A DNA stretch of 12,710 bases from an uncultured Nitrospira sp. (GCA_946479785.1 CAMLHQ010000087.1:1-12710), one strand, 5' to 3'. Positions 1 through 7,807 are shown, counted from the first letter of the stretch. The notes: generated by a model from the letters alone, not told the origin. Made by a program: numbers and translations.

Positions 1-1
1 G

Positions 2-1096
2 CTGCTCGGTATCTTAGGCGCGAGGGTACAACATGAAGGCAATCGCGCCATCATCAACGCGGACGTCATCCAATCGACGCAGGCGCCGTACGAATTAGTG
101 AAGACGATGCGCGCCTCGGTGTTAGTCCTTGGCCCTTTGGTCGCCCGCTGGGGAGAAGCGACGGTATCATTGCCAGGCGGCTGCGCGATCGGCTCTCGCC
201 CGGTAAATCTGCATCTGGCCGGACTGGCCAAGCTAGGCGCAGAGGTGTCGATCGAGCATGGGTATATTCGTGCCAAGGCCAAACGGTTGAAAGGGGCGAC
301 GATTTATTGCGATGTGCCAACGGTCACGGGGACGGAGAATTTGATGATGGCCGCCTCGTTGGCGCAAGGCACCACGGTCATTGAAAATGCCGCGAAGGAA
401 CCGGAAATCGTCGATCTGGCGGATTTTCTGACAAAGCGTGGGGCCAGAATCGCCGGAGCCGGCACCGATATGATTACGATCGAAGGAGTGCGGGAACTTC
501 GTGGGAGCGACCACGAGGTGATCCCGGACCGGATCGAAGCAGGAACGTACCTGGTAGCTGGCGCGATCACAAAGGGGTCAGTTTCGGTGAATCGTTGCCG
601 CCCTGAGCATCTCGATCCATTGCTGAACAAGCTGCGAGAATCCGGGGCTGAGATACGTGTGGAAAAAGAACGAGTCGATCTCGATGCATCAAAAACAGCG
701 CGCTTGAAAGGTGTGGACGTGCGGACCCTCCCGTTTGCCGGTTTCCCCACCGACATGCAGGCGCAGATGGTCGCGCTGATGTGCATCGCGGAGGGGACTA
801 GCGTCATAACCGAGACGGTGTTTGAAAGCCGGTTCATGCATGTCGAAGAGCTGCGCCGCATGGGCGCGGATATTCGGGTTGAAGGCAATCGTGTCGTGAT
901 CACCGGACGAGAGCGTCTCACGGGGGCGCCGGTCATGGCGTCCGATTTGCGCGCGAGCGCGGGGTTGATTCTGGCGGGCCTGGCAGCGGAAGGCACAACC
1001 GAAGTGTTGCGGGTGTATCACCTGGATCGCGGCTATGAGCGGATTGAAGAAAAGCTGCGCGGCCTCGGGGCCGTCATCGAGCGGCGAAAAGGGTAG
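2..1096 (+). CDS. murA: UDP-N-acetylglucosamine 1-carboxyvinyltransferase (MurA), 5' end cut off by the window
   Basis: MurA transfers enolpyruvate from PEP to UDP-GlcNAc, the first committed step of peptidoglycan synthesis in the cytoplasm. The reading frame is open from base 2, so the first ATG in frame at base 98 is internal and not the start. The window holds 364 residues; aligning the catalytic cysteine with Cys115 of E. coli MurA suggests about 55 N-terminal residues are missing, giving about 419 in total, the usual family length. Visible motifs are [17 protein letters not shown], the catalytic loop [13 protein letters not shown] with Cys codon at 182-184, [23 protein letters not shown] with the conserved Asp at 752-754, and the C-terminal [12 protein letters not shown] and [18 protein letters not shown]. 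The stop lies three bases before hisG, so the two genes are probably co-transcribed. The identification is very secure. Confidence 0.97.
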   Translation: MLGILGARVQHEGNRAIINADVIQSTQAPYELVKTMRASVLVLGPLVARWGEATVSLPGGCAIGSRPVNLHLAGLAKLGAEVSIEHGYIRAKAKRLKGATIYCDVPTVTGTENLMMAASLAQGTTVIENAAKEPEIVDLADFLTKRGARIAGAGTDMITIEGVRELRGSDHEVIPDRIEAGTYLVAGAITKGSVSVNRCRPEHLDPLLNKLRESGAEIRVEKERVDLDASKTARLKGVDVRTLPFAGFPTDMQAQMVALMCIAEGTSVITETVFESRFMHVEELRRMGADIRVEGNRVVITGRERLTGAPVMASDLRASAGLILAGLAAEGTTEVLRVYHLDRGYERIEEKLRGLGAVIERRKG

Positions 1097-1099
1097 AGG

Positions 1100-1804
1100 A
1101 TGCTGACGATCGCGCTCTGCAAAGGGAAATTGATTGAACCGACGCTCGAGTTGTTTGTGAAGGCGGGGTATGAGGCAGCTAAGCTGGCGATGGACAGCCG
1201 CCGCTTGGTATTTCCTTGTCCTGAGATTGGCATGACGTTTCTCATTGTCCGCCCCGCTGACGTGCCAACCTACGTCGAATACGGAGCGGCCGACCTCGGC
1301 ATTGTCGGTAAAGACGTGTTGTTGGAGCAGGACAGCGACGTCTACGAGCCATTGGATTTAGGGTTTGGAGCGTGTAGAATTGCCGTCGCCGTGCTCCGGG
1401 AACAAGCTTCGCGCGACCGGCTGTCTTCAAAAATCCGTGTCGCCACCAAGTATCCGAAGATCACGGAACGCTATTTCAATCAGCGTGGCGTGCCGGTGGA
1501 AATCATCAAGCTGTATGGCTCGATTGAACTGGCACCGATTGTCGGACTGGCAGACCGGATCGTCGATTTGGTTGAAACCGGCAATACGCTCAGGGCGCAC
1601 GACCTCGTCGAAGTGGAGTGCATCGCACAGTCCACAGCGCGCTTGATCGTCAATCGAGCCAGCCTCAAGCTGAAACACCAGGCCGTGTCGGAATTGGTCA
1701 AAAAGCTCCGGGCAGCCTGTGCCCAGCCTCAGCAGTCTCGTAAGGCCTCACCTCTCGTGCCTTCACGGGGAACTGGTCAAACGAGTAGACGGACACGTAC
1801 ATGA
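1100..1804 (+). CDS. hisG: ATP phosphoribosyltransferase, short-form catalytic subunit (HisG)
   Basis: HisG condenses ATP and PRPP to phosphoribosyl-ATP, the first and feedback-controlled step of histidine synthesis. The 234-residue product begins MLTIALCKGKLIEPTLELF, and carries ADLGIVGKDVLLE (about residues 64-76) and the PRPP-binding stretch IVDLVETGNTLRAHDL (154-169). It ends without the roughly 80-residue C-terminal regulatory domain of long HisG. It is therefore the short form, which in characterised cases works as a hetero-octamer with HisZ; no hisZ is present here. Residues from about 206 form a tail rich in Ser, Arg, Gln and Thr that lies beyond the normal end of the fold. The ATG is three bases after the murA stop, with only a poor ribosome-binding site (AGAGG directly adjoining), which suggests translational coupling. 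The stop overlaps the hisD start in an ATGA junction. Confidence 0.96.
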   Translation: MLTIALCKGKLIEPTLELFVKAGYEAAKLAMDSRRLVFPCPEIGMTFLIVRPADVPTYVEYGAADLGIVGKDVLLEQDSDVYEPLDLGFGACRIAVAVLREQASRDRLSSKIRVATKYPKITERYFNQRGVPVEIIKLYGSIELAPIVGLADRIVDLVETGNTLRAHDLVEVECIAQSTARLIVNRASLKLKHQAVSELVKKLRAACAQPQQSRKASPLVPSRGTGQTSRRTRT

Positions 1805-3084
1805 AAATTGTCGCCTCGACAGACCGGGCGTTCATTCCTACGTTGAAGAAAGTGGCCTCGCGCGGACGCGTCCAGGGGGCCGCGGTCGAGAAGTCAGTGA
1901 GGGCGATTCTGCAAGCCGTCGAACGTGGCGGCGACAAAGCGGTCCTCCGCTTCAGCAGGCAATTCGACAAGGTCTCGCTCAAGCCTGAACTGCTGAAGGT
2001 CACGCCGGAAGAAATCAAAGAAGCGTACTACCATATTCGAAAAGATGAAGGTGATGCCTTGCGGTTCGCGGCGCAGCGGATTGCGGCGTTTCACGAACGG
2101 CAGCGGACCAAGACCTGGATGTATCAGGACGGCGCTGCAACGTTAGGCCAGGTGGTTACGCCGATCGATACCGTGGGAGTGTATGTCCCCGGGGGAAAGG
2201 CGGTGTACCCGTCGACCGTCCTGATGAGCGCGATTCCGGCGAAAGTCGCAGGTGTCGGACGGGTGGTCATGGCTACCCCTCCGCAGAAGGGTGGGATTAA
2301 CCCCTATCTGCTTGTGGCGGCGGACATCGCTGGCGTGAACGAGATTTATCGGGTGGGCGGGGTGCAGGCGATCGGCGCGCTGGCATTCGGCACGAAGACG
2401 ATCCCGAAGGTCGACAAGATCGTGGGCCCAGGGAATGCTTACGTGGCTGCCGCCAAGCGGATGTTATACGGGACTGTCGGCATTGACATGGTGGCAGGGC
2501 CGAGTGAGTTGCTCGTGGTAGCCGATGACGACGCGAGTCCGGCGCACGTCGCAGCCGATTTGCTTTGTGAAGCCGAACATGACGAAGATGCGCAGGTTTG
2601 GCTCGTGACGACGTCGGCGTCGCTGGCCAAGGAAACGGTCCGTGTCATGGAGCAGCAACTGAAGGGATTACAGCGCGAGAAGATTGCGGCCAAATCGGTG
2701 GCGCGACACTCCGTCGCGTTCGTCGTCACGACCATGGACGAAGCGATCGATGTGGCGAACGAGATTGCACCCGAGCACCTGACGCTGTCGGTGGATGAGC
2801 CGTTCGATTATCTCGAAAAAATCCGTCACGCCGGCGCGTTATTTTTGGGCCGCTATACGCCGCCGTCGGTGGCGGATTATATTGCGGGACCCAATCACGT
2901 GTTGCCGACGGGGGCGACGGCGCGATTTTTCTCGGCGCTGTCTATTCATGATTACACGAAGATCAGCAACATCGTGCACTATACGAAGGAGGAACTGAGC
3001 AAAGTGAAAGATCACCTTGTCCGGCTCGCCCACATCGAAGGGTTCGATGCGCACGCCAAGTCGGCCCAAAGCAGGTTTTCATGA
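1801..3084 (+). CDS. hisD: Histidinol dehydrogenase (HisD)
   Basis: HisD is a zinc-dependent, NAD-dependent enzyme that oxidises histidinol via histidinal to histidine, the last two pathway steps. The product is 427 residues against 434 in E. coli. Signature blocks are [15 protein letters not shown] (126-140), [12 protein letters not shown] (209-220), [14 protein letters not shown] (229-242), [12 protein letters not shown] (254-265), the catalytic pair EH at 325-326 in APEHLTL, and [19 protein letters not shown] (363-381). By alignment with E. coli the zinc ligands would be residue 257, His260, Asp359 and His418; residue 257 is Glu where E. coli has Gln259. The start is the ATG overlapping the hisG stop, and the stop in turn overlaps the hisB ATG, so hisG, hisD and hisB are translationally coupled. 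Confidence 0.97.
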   Translation: MKIVASTDRAFIPTLKKVASRGRVQGAAVEKSVRAILQAVERGGDKAVLRFSRQFDKVSLKPELLKVTPEEIKEAYYHIRKDEGDALRFAAQRIAAFHERQRTKTWMYQDGAATLGQVVTPIDTVGVYVPGGKAVYPSTVLMSAIPAKVAGVGRVVMATPPQKGGINPYLLVAADIAGVNEIYRVGGVQAIGALAFGTKTIPKVDKIVGPGNAYVAAAKRMLYGTVGIDMVAGPSELLVVADDDASPAHVAADLLCEAEHDEDAQVWLVTTSASLAKETVRVMEQQLKGLQREKIAAKSVARHSVAFVVTTMDEAIDVANEIAPEHLTLSVDEPFDYLEKIRHAGALFLGRYTPPSVADYIAGPNHVLPTGATARFFSALSIHDYTKISNIVHYTKEELSKVKDHLVRLAHIEGFDAHAKSAQSRFS

Positions 3085-3689
3085 AGAAGAACGGATCTGC
3101 GCCTAGACAGGCTTCGTTACATCGAGCGACGAAAGAAACCGACATTCGCGTCGAATGGACGCTTGACGGCACTGGACAGGGAAAGATCGACACCGGGATC
3201 CGGTTTCTCGATCATATGCTGGAACTGTTGGCGAAGCACGGCTTCTTCGATCTGACCGTTCAGGCGAAGGGCGACATTGACATCGACGAACACCACACGG
3301 TCGAAGATGTCGGGATCGTGATGGGAAAGGCCTTGCATCAGGCATTGGGCGAAAAAGCCGGGATCAAGCGGTTCGGATTTTCATCTGCTCCATTGGATGA
3401 GACTCTGGCGCAGGTGACGATTGATCTTAGCGGTCGACCGTTTCTGGTCTACAACGTGAATCTGCCAGACCGGAAGATCAAATCGTTCGATTTAGGTCTG
3501 TTCGAAGATTTCTTCCAGGCGTTCGTGACGCATGGCGGATTGAATTTGCACGTGAATCTCATGTATGGCCGCAATCCACACCACATCATGGAAGCCATCT
3601 TTAAAGCGACGGCCAAGGCGTTAGACCAGGCTACCATGTTGGAAGAACGATTGGCCGGAAAGGTCCTCTCGACGAAGGGGATGTTGTAG
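3081..3689 (+). CDS. hisB: Imidazoleglycerol-phosphate dehydratase (HisB, monofunctional)
   Basis: HisB dehydrates imidazoleglycerol phosphate to imidazoleacetol phosphate, the sixth pathway step, as a manganese-dependent 24-mer. The 202-residue product is the single-domain form; there is no N-terminal HAD histidinol-phosphate phosphatase domain as in E. coli HisB. Metal-binding motifs are visible: [18 protein letters not shown] (37-54), [11 protein letters not shown] with His71 and His72, HGGLNLHV (151-158) and [14 protein letters not shown] with His167, His168 and Glu171. The start overlaps the hisD stop by ATGA, with a CAGG about six bases upstream as a weak ribosome-binding site. A strong intrinsic terminator follows 30 bases after the stop, so hisB is probably the end of the murA-hisGDB transcript. 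Confidence 0.97.
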   Translation: MKKNGSAPRQASLHRATKETDIRVEWTLDGTGQGKIDTGIRFLDHMLELLAKHGFFDLTVQAKGDIDIDEHHTVEDVGIVMGKALHQALGEKAGIKRFGFSSAPLDETLAQVTIDLSGRPFLVYNVNLPDRKIKSFDLGLFEDFFQAFVTHGGLNLHVNLMYGRNPHHIMEAIFKATAKALDQATMLEERLAGKVLSTKGML

Positions 3690-3718
3690 CGAGGCTGGAT
3701 CAGCAGAGTCTCAACGCT

Positions 3719-3756
3719 GGGGGCGGGCCGTCTCTGTGGCCTGCCCCTTTTCTTTT
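3719..3756 (+). terminator. Rho-independent terminator after hisB
   Basis: The arms GGGGCGGGCC (3720-3729) and GGCCTGCCCC (3738-3747) pair over ten positions, nine Watson-Crick and one G-U, around an eight-base loop (3730-3737). The hairpin is followed directly by TTTTCTTTT (3748-3756). This is a textbook intrinsic terminator on the + strand. It sits between hisB and hisH and would end or attenuate transcription from murA, so the histidine genes are probably split into two transcription units. I found no convincing sigma-70 promoter between it and hisH. Confidence 0.88.
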
Positions 3757-3830
3757 GTCCGATGAGAGAGGAGTGGCGGGGCGAAGCCGGTTGCGGTATT
3801 GTTAGAACCTTCAACAGGTGAAAAGGGCTC

Positions 3831-4442
3831 ATGATTGCCATTGTCGACTACGGGATGGGTAATTTGCGTAGCGTCTCCAAGGCTTTTGAGGCCGTCGGGC
3901 ATGAGGCCGTGGTGACGCGCGACAGGGCGACGATCAAGAATGCCAGTCATATGGTCTTGCCTGGCGTCGGGGCCTTCGGCGATTGCATGGCGAATCTGGA
4001 ACGATTCGATCTCGTGGAGCCCATTCGATCTACTATTCAATCCGGTAAGCCGTTTCTCGGAATCTGTTTGGGATTGCAACTGTTATTCACTGAAAGCGAA
4101 GAGTTCGGCTTGAATAAAGGGCTTGGCATTATTCCAGGCAAAGTCAGAAAGTTTGTGCTCGATCCCGCCCTCAAAGTTCCCCACATGGGATGGAATCAAG
4201 TGAACATACAACGGGGCTGTCCATTGTTCGATGGTATCGCAGACGGATCCAACTGGTATTTTGTGCATTCCTATTTCGTCGATCCGACCGATCGCACCGT
4301 TACGGCTACCACGACTACGTACGGCATCCCGTTTGTGTCCAGCATTTGGAAGGAGAATATCGTGGCTTGTCAGTTCCATCCGGAAAAAAGTCAATCTGTC
4401 GGGTTGCGATTGATCAAGAATTTCGGTGAGTGGCGTGTATAG
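3831..4442 (+). CDS. hisH: Imidazole glycerol phosphate synthase, glutaminase subunit (HisH)
   Basis: HisH is the class I glutamine amidotransferase subunit that hydrolyses glutamine and channels ammonia to HisF. The product is 203 residues, the normal length. It begins MIAIVDYGMGNLRSV, has the oxyanion region LPGVGAFGDCM (43-53), the nucleophile elbow FLGICLGLQLLF with Cys79, and the catalytic His183 and Glu185 in CQFHPEKSQ, so the Cys-His-Glu triad is complete. The ATG is preceded by AGGTG and AAAAGGG (3816-3827), a moderate ribosome-binding region. The gene follows a 141-base gap that contains the hisB terminator, and is the first gene of the second block of histidine genes. Its partner hisF lies three genes downstream. 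Confidence 0.97.
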   Translation: MIAIVDYGMGNLRSVSKAFEAVGHEAVVTRDRATIKNASHMVLPGVGAFGDCMANLERFDLVEPIRSTIQSGKPFLGICLGLQLLFTESEEFGLNKGLGIIPGKVRKFVLDPALKVPHMGWNQVNIQRGCPLFDGIADGSNWYFVHSYFVDPTDRTVTATTTTYGIPFVSSIWKENIVACQFHPEKSQSVGLRLIKNFGEWRV

Positions 4443-4458
4443 CTCACAAGCGTCCGGT

Positions 4459-4466
4459 GGAAGGAG
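4459..4466 (+). promoter_or_regulatory. Ribosome-binding site deciding the lipoprotein gene start
   Basis: GGAAGGAG is a near-perfect Shine-Dalgarno sequence, clearly stronger than those of the neighbouring genes. It places translation at ATG 4474 (7-base spacing) or the adjoining ATG 4471 (4 bases). It makes the further upstream in-frame ATG at 4426, inside hisH, unlikely. Confidence 0.75.
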
Positions 4467-4473
4467 CGAGATG

Positions 4474-5232
4474 ATGAAGGTGCGTCCGCAGCGAGGCGCC
4501 ATTTTGTACCTGATGACTCTCGCCATCACACTGGCGTTGCCCCTGCTTGTCGGATTCGGCTGTAGCGGTTCGAAGGTCACCACGCAGGTCTCAAGCGAGT
4601 TGCCTCACTATCAGGTTCGGACTATCGCGCTCGTGCCCTTCACGACCTTGTCGACTCCTCAGATCCGTGATCAGGGAGATCTGTTCCTCTCGACTCCGCA
4701 AAGCGTCAGGCTTTCGGACATCTCGATGGGCACTCCTTCCAGCGCAGAGCCACAATTGAAACAAACGGCGACTGTGCCCGGATATGCCGCGGAGAAGGTG
4801 ACCCAACTCTTTTGGACCCGACTGAAGAACAGACAGGGCGTCGTGGTCTTGCCGCCCTATGAGTCGGCGAAGGCCGTGGTCCCGCAAACGGCTGAAAGCG
4901 AGAAAACCACGCAGGAGTCTGAGGCGGCGTCTTTAGCCAAAAAGTTGAGGGCCGACGCGGCGTTGGTCGGCCAGATTCTAGTGTACCAAGAGCGATCGGG
5001 CAGCCGGCTGGGAGCGAATCCTCCGGCCACGGTAGGATTCGAACTGAAAGCCGTTGCGGCGGACGGGCAAGTGCTCTGGGTGGGCAATTATTATGAACAG
5101 CAGAAGCCCATGACACAGGACTTTCTGGGATTCATCCAGCATGGCGGAGTGTTCGTCACGGCCGAAGAACTGGCGCAGTACGGAGCGGACGAGGTCTTGA
5201 AAACCTTTCCATTCGGAACAGCGGGAGAGTGA
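4474..5232 (+). CDS. Predicted lipoprotein of unknown function inside the his operon
   Basis: I do not recognise a named family. With the start at 4474 the product has 252 residues. It opens with basic residues (MKVRPQR), a hydrophobic stretch of about 16 residues, and then VGFGC with Cys30, which looks like a type II (lipoprotein) signal peptide; the lipobox is imperfect because Phe and Gly occupy -2 and -3. The mature part has a beta-strand-like segment YQVRTIALVPF (46-56), reminiscent of the start of CsgG/TolB-like or GNA1162-like periplasmic lipoproteins. Later come a helical segment AASLAKKLRADAALVGQIL (151-169), a segment with ATVGFELKAVAADGQVLWVG (185-204), and a C-terminal EELAQYGADEVLKTFP. 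The role is probably at the cell envelope, but this is inference. It starts 31 bases after hisH and ends four bases before hisA, so it must be co-transcribed with histidine genes. Starts at 4471 or 4426 are possible. Confidence 0.85.
   Translation: MKVRPQRGAILYLMTLAITLALPLLVGFGCSGSKVTTQVSSELPHYQVRTIALVPFTTLSTPQIRDQGDLFLSTPQSVRLSDISMGTPSSAEPQLKQTATVPGYAAEKVTQLFWTRLKNRQGVVVLPPYESAKAVVPQTAESEKTTQESEAASLAKKLRADAALVGQILVYQERSGSRLGANPPATVGFELKAVAADGQVLWVGNYYEQQKPMTQDFLGFIQHGGVFVTAEELAQYGADEVLKTFPFGTAGE
5223..5227 (+). promoter_or_regulatory. Ribosome-binding site supporting the TTG start of hisA
   Basis: GGGAG lies nine bases before TTG 5237 and overlaps the end of the upstream lipoprotein gene. 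No in-frame ATG is near, and the protein must begin close to here because the catalytic Asp is residue 8 of the family, so a TTG (5237 or 5240) or GTG (5243) start is needed. Confidence 0.6.
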
Positions 5233-5236
5233 TCGC

Positions 5237-5962
5237 TTGTTGGTGATTCCTGCGATTGATTTGAAGGACGGACGTTGTGTTCGGTTACGCCAGGGCAATA
5301 TGGCGGCTGAGACGGTCTATTCCGACGATGTCGCGTCGGTGGCCGGCAAGTGGCAACAGGCCGGGGCGACGGTCATTCATATCGTCGATTTAAATGGCGC
5401 GGTGAACGGCGAGCCGCAGAACCTGCCTCAGATCGAAGCGGTGATCAAGACAGTGAGTGTGAAGGTGCAGATCGGCGGCGGAATCAGGAATTTGGATACC
5501 CTTCGACGCTATCTGAACGCGGGTGTATCCCGCGTCGTGCTCGGGACAGCGGCTTTGACGGATCGCACATTTTTGGAGCAGGCCTGTAAGGAATTTCCGC
5601 AGCGGATTCTGCTCGGATTAGATGCGCGCGATGGAAACGTTGCGGTGAAGGGATGGACGGCTGTGTCCGAGACGAAGGCCATCGATCTGCTCAAGGAACT
5701 ATCCGGTTACGCCATTGGCGCGGTGATCTATACCGACATTTCGCGGGACGGCATGCTGAGTGGACCGAATTTGCCGGCTTTGAAGGAAGTCGTGGAATAT
5801 TCGTCTTTTCCGGTGATTGCATCCGGAGGAATTTCGAGTGTGGAGGATCTGAAAGCCCTGCAGGCGCTTGGCCCACGCATCGAAGGCGCAATTGTCGGCA
5901 AAGCCCTCTACGACGGCAAGCTCGATTATCGGACTGCAGTCGCGGCCCTTCATGAAAGCTGA
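5237..5962 (+). CDS. hisA: ProFAR isomerase (HisA), TTG start
   Basis: HisA catalyses the Amadori rearrangement of ProFAR to PRFAR, the fourth step of histidine synthesis, on a TIM barrel. The 241-residue product is of normal length. It begins [17 protein letters not shown] with catalytic Asp8, and has VQIGGGIR (77-84), LGLDARDG with the second catalytic Asp129, the phosphate-binding motif VIASGGISS and [13 protein letters not shown] near the C terminus. The start codon is TTG at 5237, supported by GGGAG nine bases upstream and by the position of Asp8; the next codons TTG and GTG are alternatives that would shorten the protein by one or two residues. It lies four bases after the lipoprotein gene and six before hisF, its structural paralogue. 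Confidence 0.96.
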   Translation: MLVIPAIDLKDGRCVRLRQGNMAAETVYSDDVASVAGKWQQAGATVIHIVDLNGAVNGEPQNLPQIEAVIKTVSVKVQIGGGIRNLDTLRRYLNAGVSRVVLGTAALTDRTFLEQACKEFPQRILLGLDARDGNVAVKGWTAVSETKAIDLLKELSGYAIGAVIYTDISRDGMLSGPNLPALKEVVEYSSFPVIASGGISSVEDLKALQALGPRIEGAIVGKALYDGKLDYRTAVAALHES

Positions 5963-5968
5963 GCTGCC

Positions 5969-6751
5969 ATGTTGACCAAACGCATCATCCCCTGTCTCGA
6001 TGTAAAAGATGGCCGTGTCGTCAAAGGTGTGAGCTTCGTCAATCTTCGTGATGCGGGGGATCCGGTGGACGTGGCGACGGTGTATGACCTCGATGGCGCG
6101 GATGAACTCTGTTTTCTCGACATCACGGCGTCCCATGAAAACCGAAAGACGATTATCGACGTCGTCGAACGCACCGCTGCAAAAGTCTTCATGCCGTTGA
6201 CGGTTGGCGGAGGCGTGAGAACGCTCGATGACATCAGAAACCTGTTGAATGCCGGCGCGGATAAGGTCAGCATTAATACGGCGGCGGTGGAACGGCCTGA
6301 ATTCGTGAGGGAAGCGGCCGAACGGTTCGGCACTCAATGTATCGTCGTGGCTATCGATGCGAAACGAGCGGTGCTCCCGAATCAATGGAAAGTGTTCACG
6401 CATGGCGGCCGGAAGCCGACCGGTCTTGATGCGATCGAGTGGGCGAAACGGATGGAACGCTACGGCGCAGGAGAAATCTTATTGACCAGTATGGACCAAG
6501 ATGGTCAGCAAAGCGGCTATGATCTTGGCTTGACAGCTACCTTGTCCGAACGGGTTTCAATTCCGGTGATTGCCTCGGGCGGGGTCGGGACGCTGGAACA
6601 TCTGTACGATGGATTTGTGAAGGGCAAGGCGGATGCCGTGTTGGCTGCTTCGATTTTTCACTTCCGAACCTTCACGATTCCACAGGCAAAGGCCTATCTC
6701 CGAGAGCGGGGTGTGCCGGTTCGTCTAGAACCGGCCGTGCAGGTCGCGTAA
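5969..6751 (+). CDS. hisF: Imidazole glycerol phosphate synthase, cyclase subunit (HisF)
   Basis: HisF is the TIM-barrel cyclase that uses ammonia from HisH to convert PRFAR into imidazoleglycerol phosphate and AICAR. The product has 260 residues. It begins [20 protein letters not shown] with catalytic Asp11, and has [14 protein letters not shown] (77-90), VVAIDAKR with catalytic Asp130, [16 protein letters not shown] and the phosphate loop [13 protein letters not shown], followed by [12 protein letters not shown]. All key residues are present. The ribosome-binding site is weak and the gene is six bases after hisA, in keeping with translational coupling in a compact operon. Confidence 0.97.
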   Translation: MLTKRIIPCLDVKDGRVVKGVSFVNLRDAGDPVDVATVYDLDGADELCFLDITASHENRKTIIDVVERTAAKVFMPLTVGGGVRTLDDIRNLLNAGADKVSINTAAVERPEFVREAAERFGTQCIVVAIDAKRAVLPNQWKVFTHGGRKPTGLDAIEWAKRMERYGAGEILLTSMDQDGQQSGYDLGLTATLSERVSIPVIASGGVGTLEHLYDGFVKGKADAVLAASIFHFRTFTIPQAKAYLRERGVPVRLEPAVQVA

Positions 6752-6753
6752 TC

Positions 6754-7422
6754 ATGGGTCAAACCGCAAATAACGACTTCAAGTTCAACGACGAGGGGCT
6801 GCTTCCAGCCGTCATTCAAGACTGGCTGGATGGGACGGTGCTCATGCTCGGCTATATGAACCAAGAGGCGATGGGCAAGACGCTGGCCACAAAATCTGTT
6901 CACTTTTGGAGCCGGTCCCGCAACAAATTGTGGGAGAAGGGTGAAACGTCCGGCAATAAGCTGCTCGTGAAAGAAGTCTTCGTAGACTGCGATCGAGATA
7001 CGATATTGGTGAAGGCGCAACCGATTGGCCCCACGTGTCATACAGGCGAACGGGCCTGTTTTTTTTCGAAGCTCGATGGCCAGGGTGTTACCGCAAGAGA
7101 GAAGTCGTCTGAGGCGTTCGGAGGGATTCTCGAAGGGATCCTGCGAACGATCCGGGATCGCCGCGCGAACCCGCAGGCTGGTTCCTACACGACCAAACTC
7201 TTCGAAGGCGGTCATGACAAGATCTTGAAGAAAGTGGCGGAAGAAGCCGGGGAAGTGCTCATTGCCGCCAAGGGGGGGAAGAAAGACGAGATTGTCTATG
7301 AAGTCGCCGATCTATTCTTCCATGCGTTAATGGTGCTGGGGTATCACGACATATCCCTCCAGGAAATTTATGAAGAGCTGGGTAAACGATTCGGGAAATC
7401 GGGACTCAGGCCGGAAAAGTGA
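6754..7422 (+). CDS. hisI: Bifunctional phosphoribosyl-AMP cyclohydrolase / phosphoribosyl-ATP pyrophosphatase (HisIE)
   Basis: The fused protein carries out the second and third steps of histidine synthesis. The N-terminal HisI domain (about 1-115) shows VHFWSRSRNKLWEKGETSGN, the metal-binding DCDRDTILVKAQ with Asp78, Asp80 and Asp82, and zinc cysteines Cys79, Cys95 and Cys102, spaced 16 and 7 as in known HisI. The C-terminal HisE domain (about 120-215) shows YTTKLFEGGHDKILKKVAEEAGE and EIVYEVADLFFHALMVL, the MazG-like helices that bind magnesium and the triphosphate. The product has 222 residues, normal for HisIE. The ATG lies two bases after the hisF stop. The C-terminal half is sometimes given the symbol hisE. 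Confidence 0.96.
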   Translation: MGQTANNDFKFNDEGLLPAVIQDWLDGTVLMLGYMNQEAMGKTLATKSVHFWSRSRNKLWEKGETSGNKLLVKEVFVDCDRDTILVKAQPIGPTCHTGERACFFSKLDGQGVTAREKSSEAFGGILEGILRTIRDRRANPQAGSYTTKLFEGGHDKILKKVAEEAGEVLIAAKGGKKDEIVYEVADLFFHALMVLGYHDISLQEIYEELGKRFGKSGLRPEK

Positions 7423-7432
7423 GGCGCGGTCT

Positions 7433-7777
7433 ATGAACGACTGTCTGTTTTGCAAAATCATCGAGAAGAAGATTCCCGCCAAGATCGTTCACGAGGATGA
7501 CCAGGCGTTGGCATTCGACGATATCAATCCGCAGGCCCCCATACATACGCTGATCATTCCGAAGAAGCATGTGGTGGCCGTGCAGGATTGCACCTCTCAA
7601 GATCATGGGCTCTTAGCACATCTGCTCCTCACTTGTACGAAGGTGGCGAAACAGAAGGGATTAACCGAGTCCGGTTACAGGATTGTCGCCAATACCGGGC
7701 GGGACAGTGGTCAGACCGTGTTTCACCTTCACCTGCATGTCTTGGGCGGACGGCGCATGGCCTGGCCACCAGGCTGA
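7433..7777 (+). CDS. HIT-family (Hint-type) nucleotide hydrolase
   Basis: Hint proteins hydrolyse adenosine 5'-phosphoramidates and related AMP conjugates. The 114-residue product has the family layout: CLFCKIIEKKIPAKIVHEDD with a Cys-x2-Cys pair (Cys4, Cys7), INPQAPIHTLIIPKKH (31-46), the catalytic histidine triad His98-Leu-His100-Leu-His102 with His100 as expected nucleophile, and the C-terminal GGRRMAWPPG typical of the Hint branch. The frame is open upstream to an in-frame ATG at 7370 inside hisIE, but family homologues start at the ATG at 7433, which has GAGGCG upstream. It is ten bases after hisIE, so it is probably the last gene of the hisH-to-hit unit. A direct role in histidine synthesis is not established. 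Confidence 0.94.
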   Translation: MNDCLFCKIIEKKIPAKIVHEDDQALAFDDINPQAPIHTLIIPKKHVVAVQDCTSQDHGLLAHLLLTCTKVAKQKGLTESGYRIVANTGRDSGQTVFHLHLHVLGGRRMAWPPG

Positions 7778-7807
7778 CAAGTTTCTACGCTGGCCATCCT
7801 TCTTACA

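Noticed and set aside
304..996. A 230-codon minus-strand frame opposite murA
   Set aside because: The plus strand is unmistakably MurA; the antisense product is Ser/Arg/Thr rich without domain features.
4426..4473. In-frame ATG at 4426 as the lipoprotein gene start
   Set aside because: It lies inside hisH with no ribosome-binding site and would put 16 polar residues before the signal peptide; GGAAGGAG at 4459-4466 points to 4471 or 4474.
5699..6403. A 234-codon minus-strand frame opposite hisA and hisF
   Set aside because: It is the shadow of two complete, motif-bearing genes and has no plausible start context of its own.
7370..7432. In-frame ATG at 7370 as the HIT-protein start
   Set aside because: It is inside hisIE and would add 21 residues not found in the family; the family N terminus matches MNDCLFCKI at 7433.
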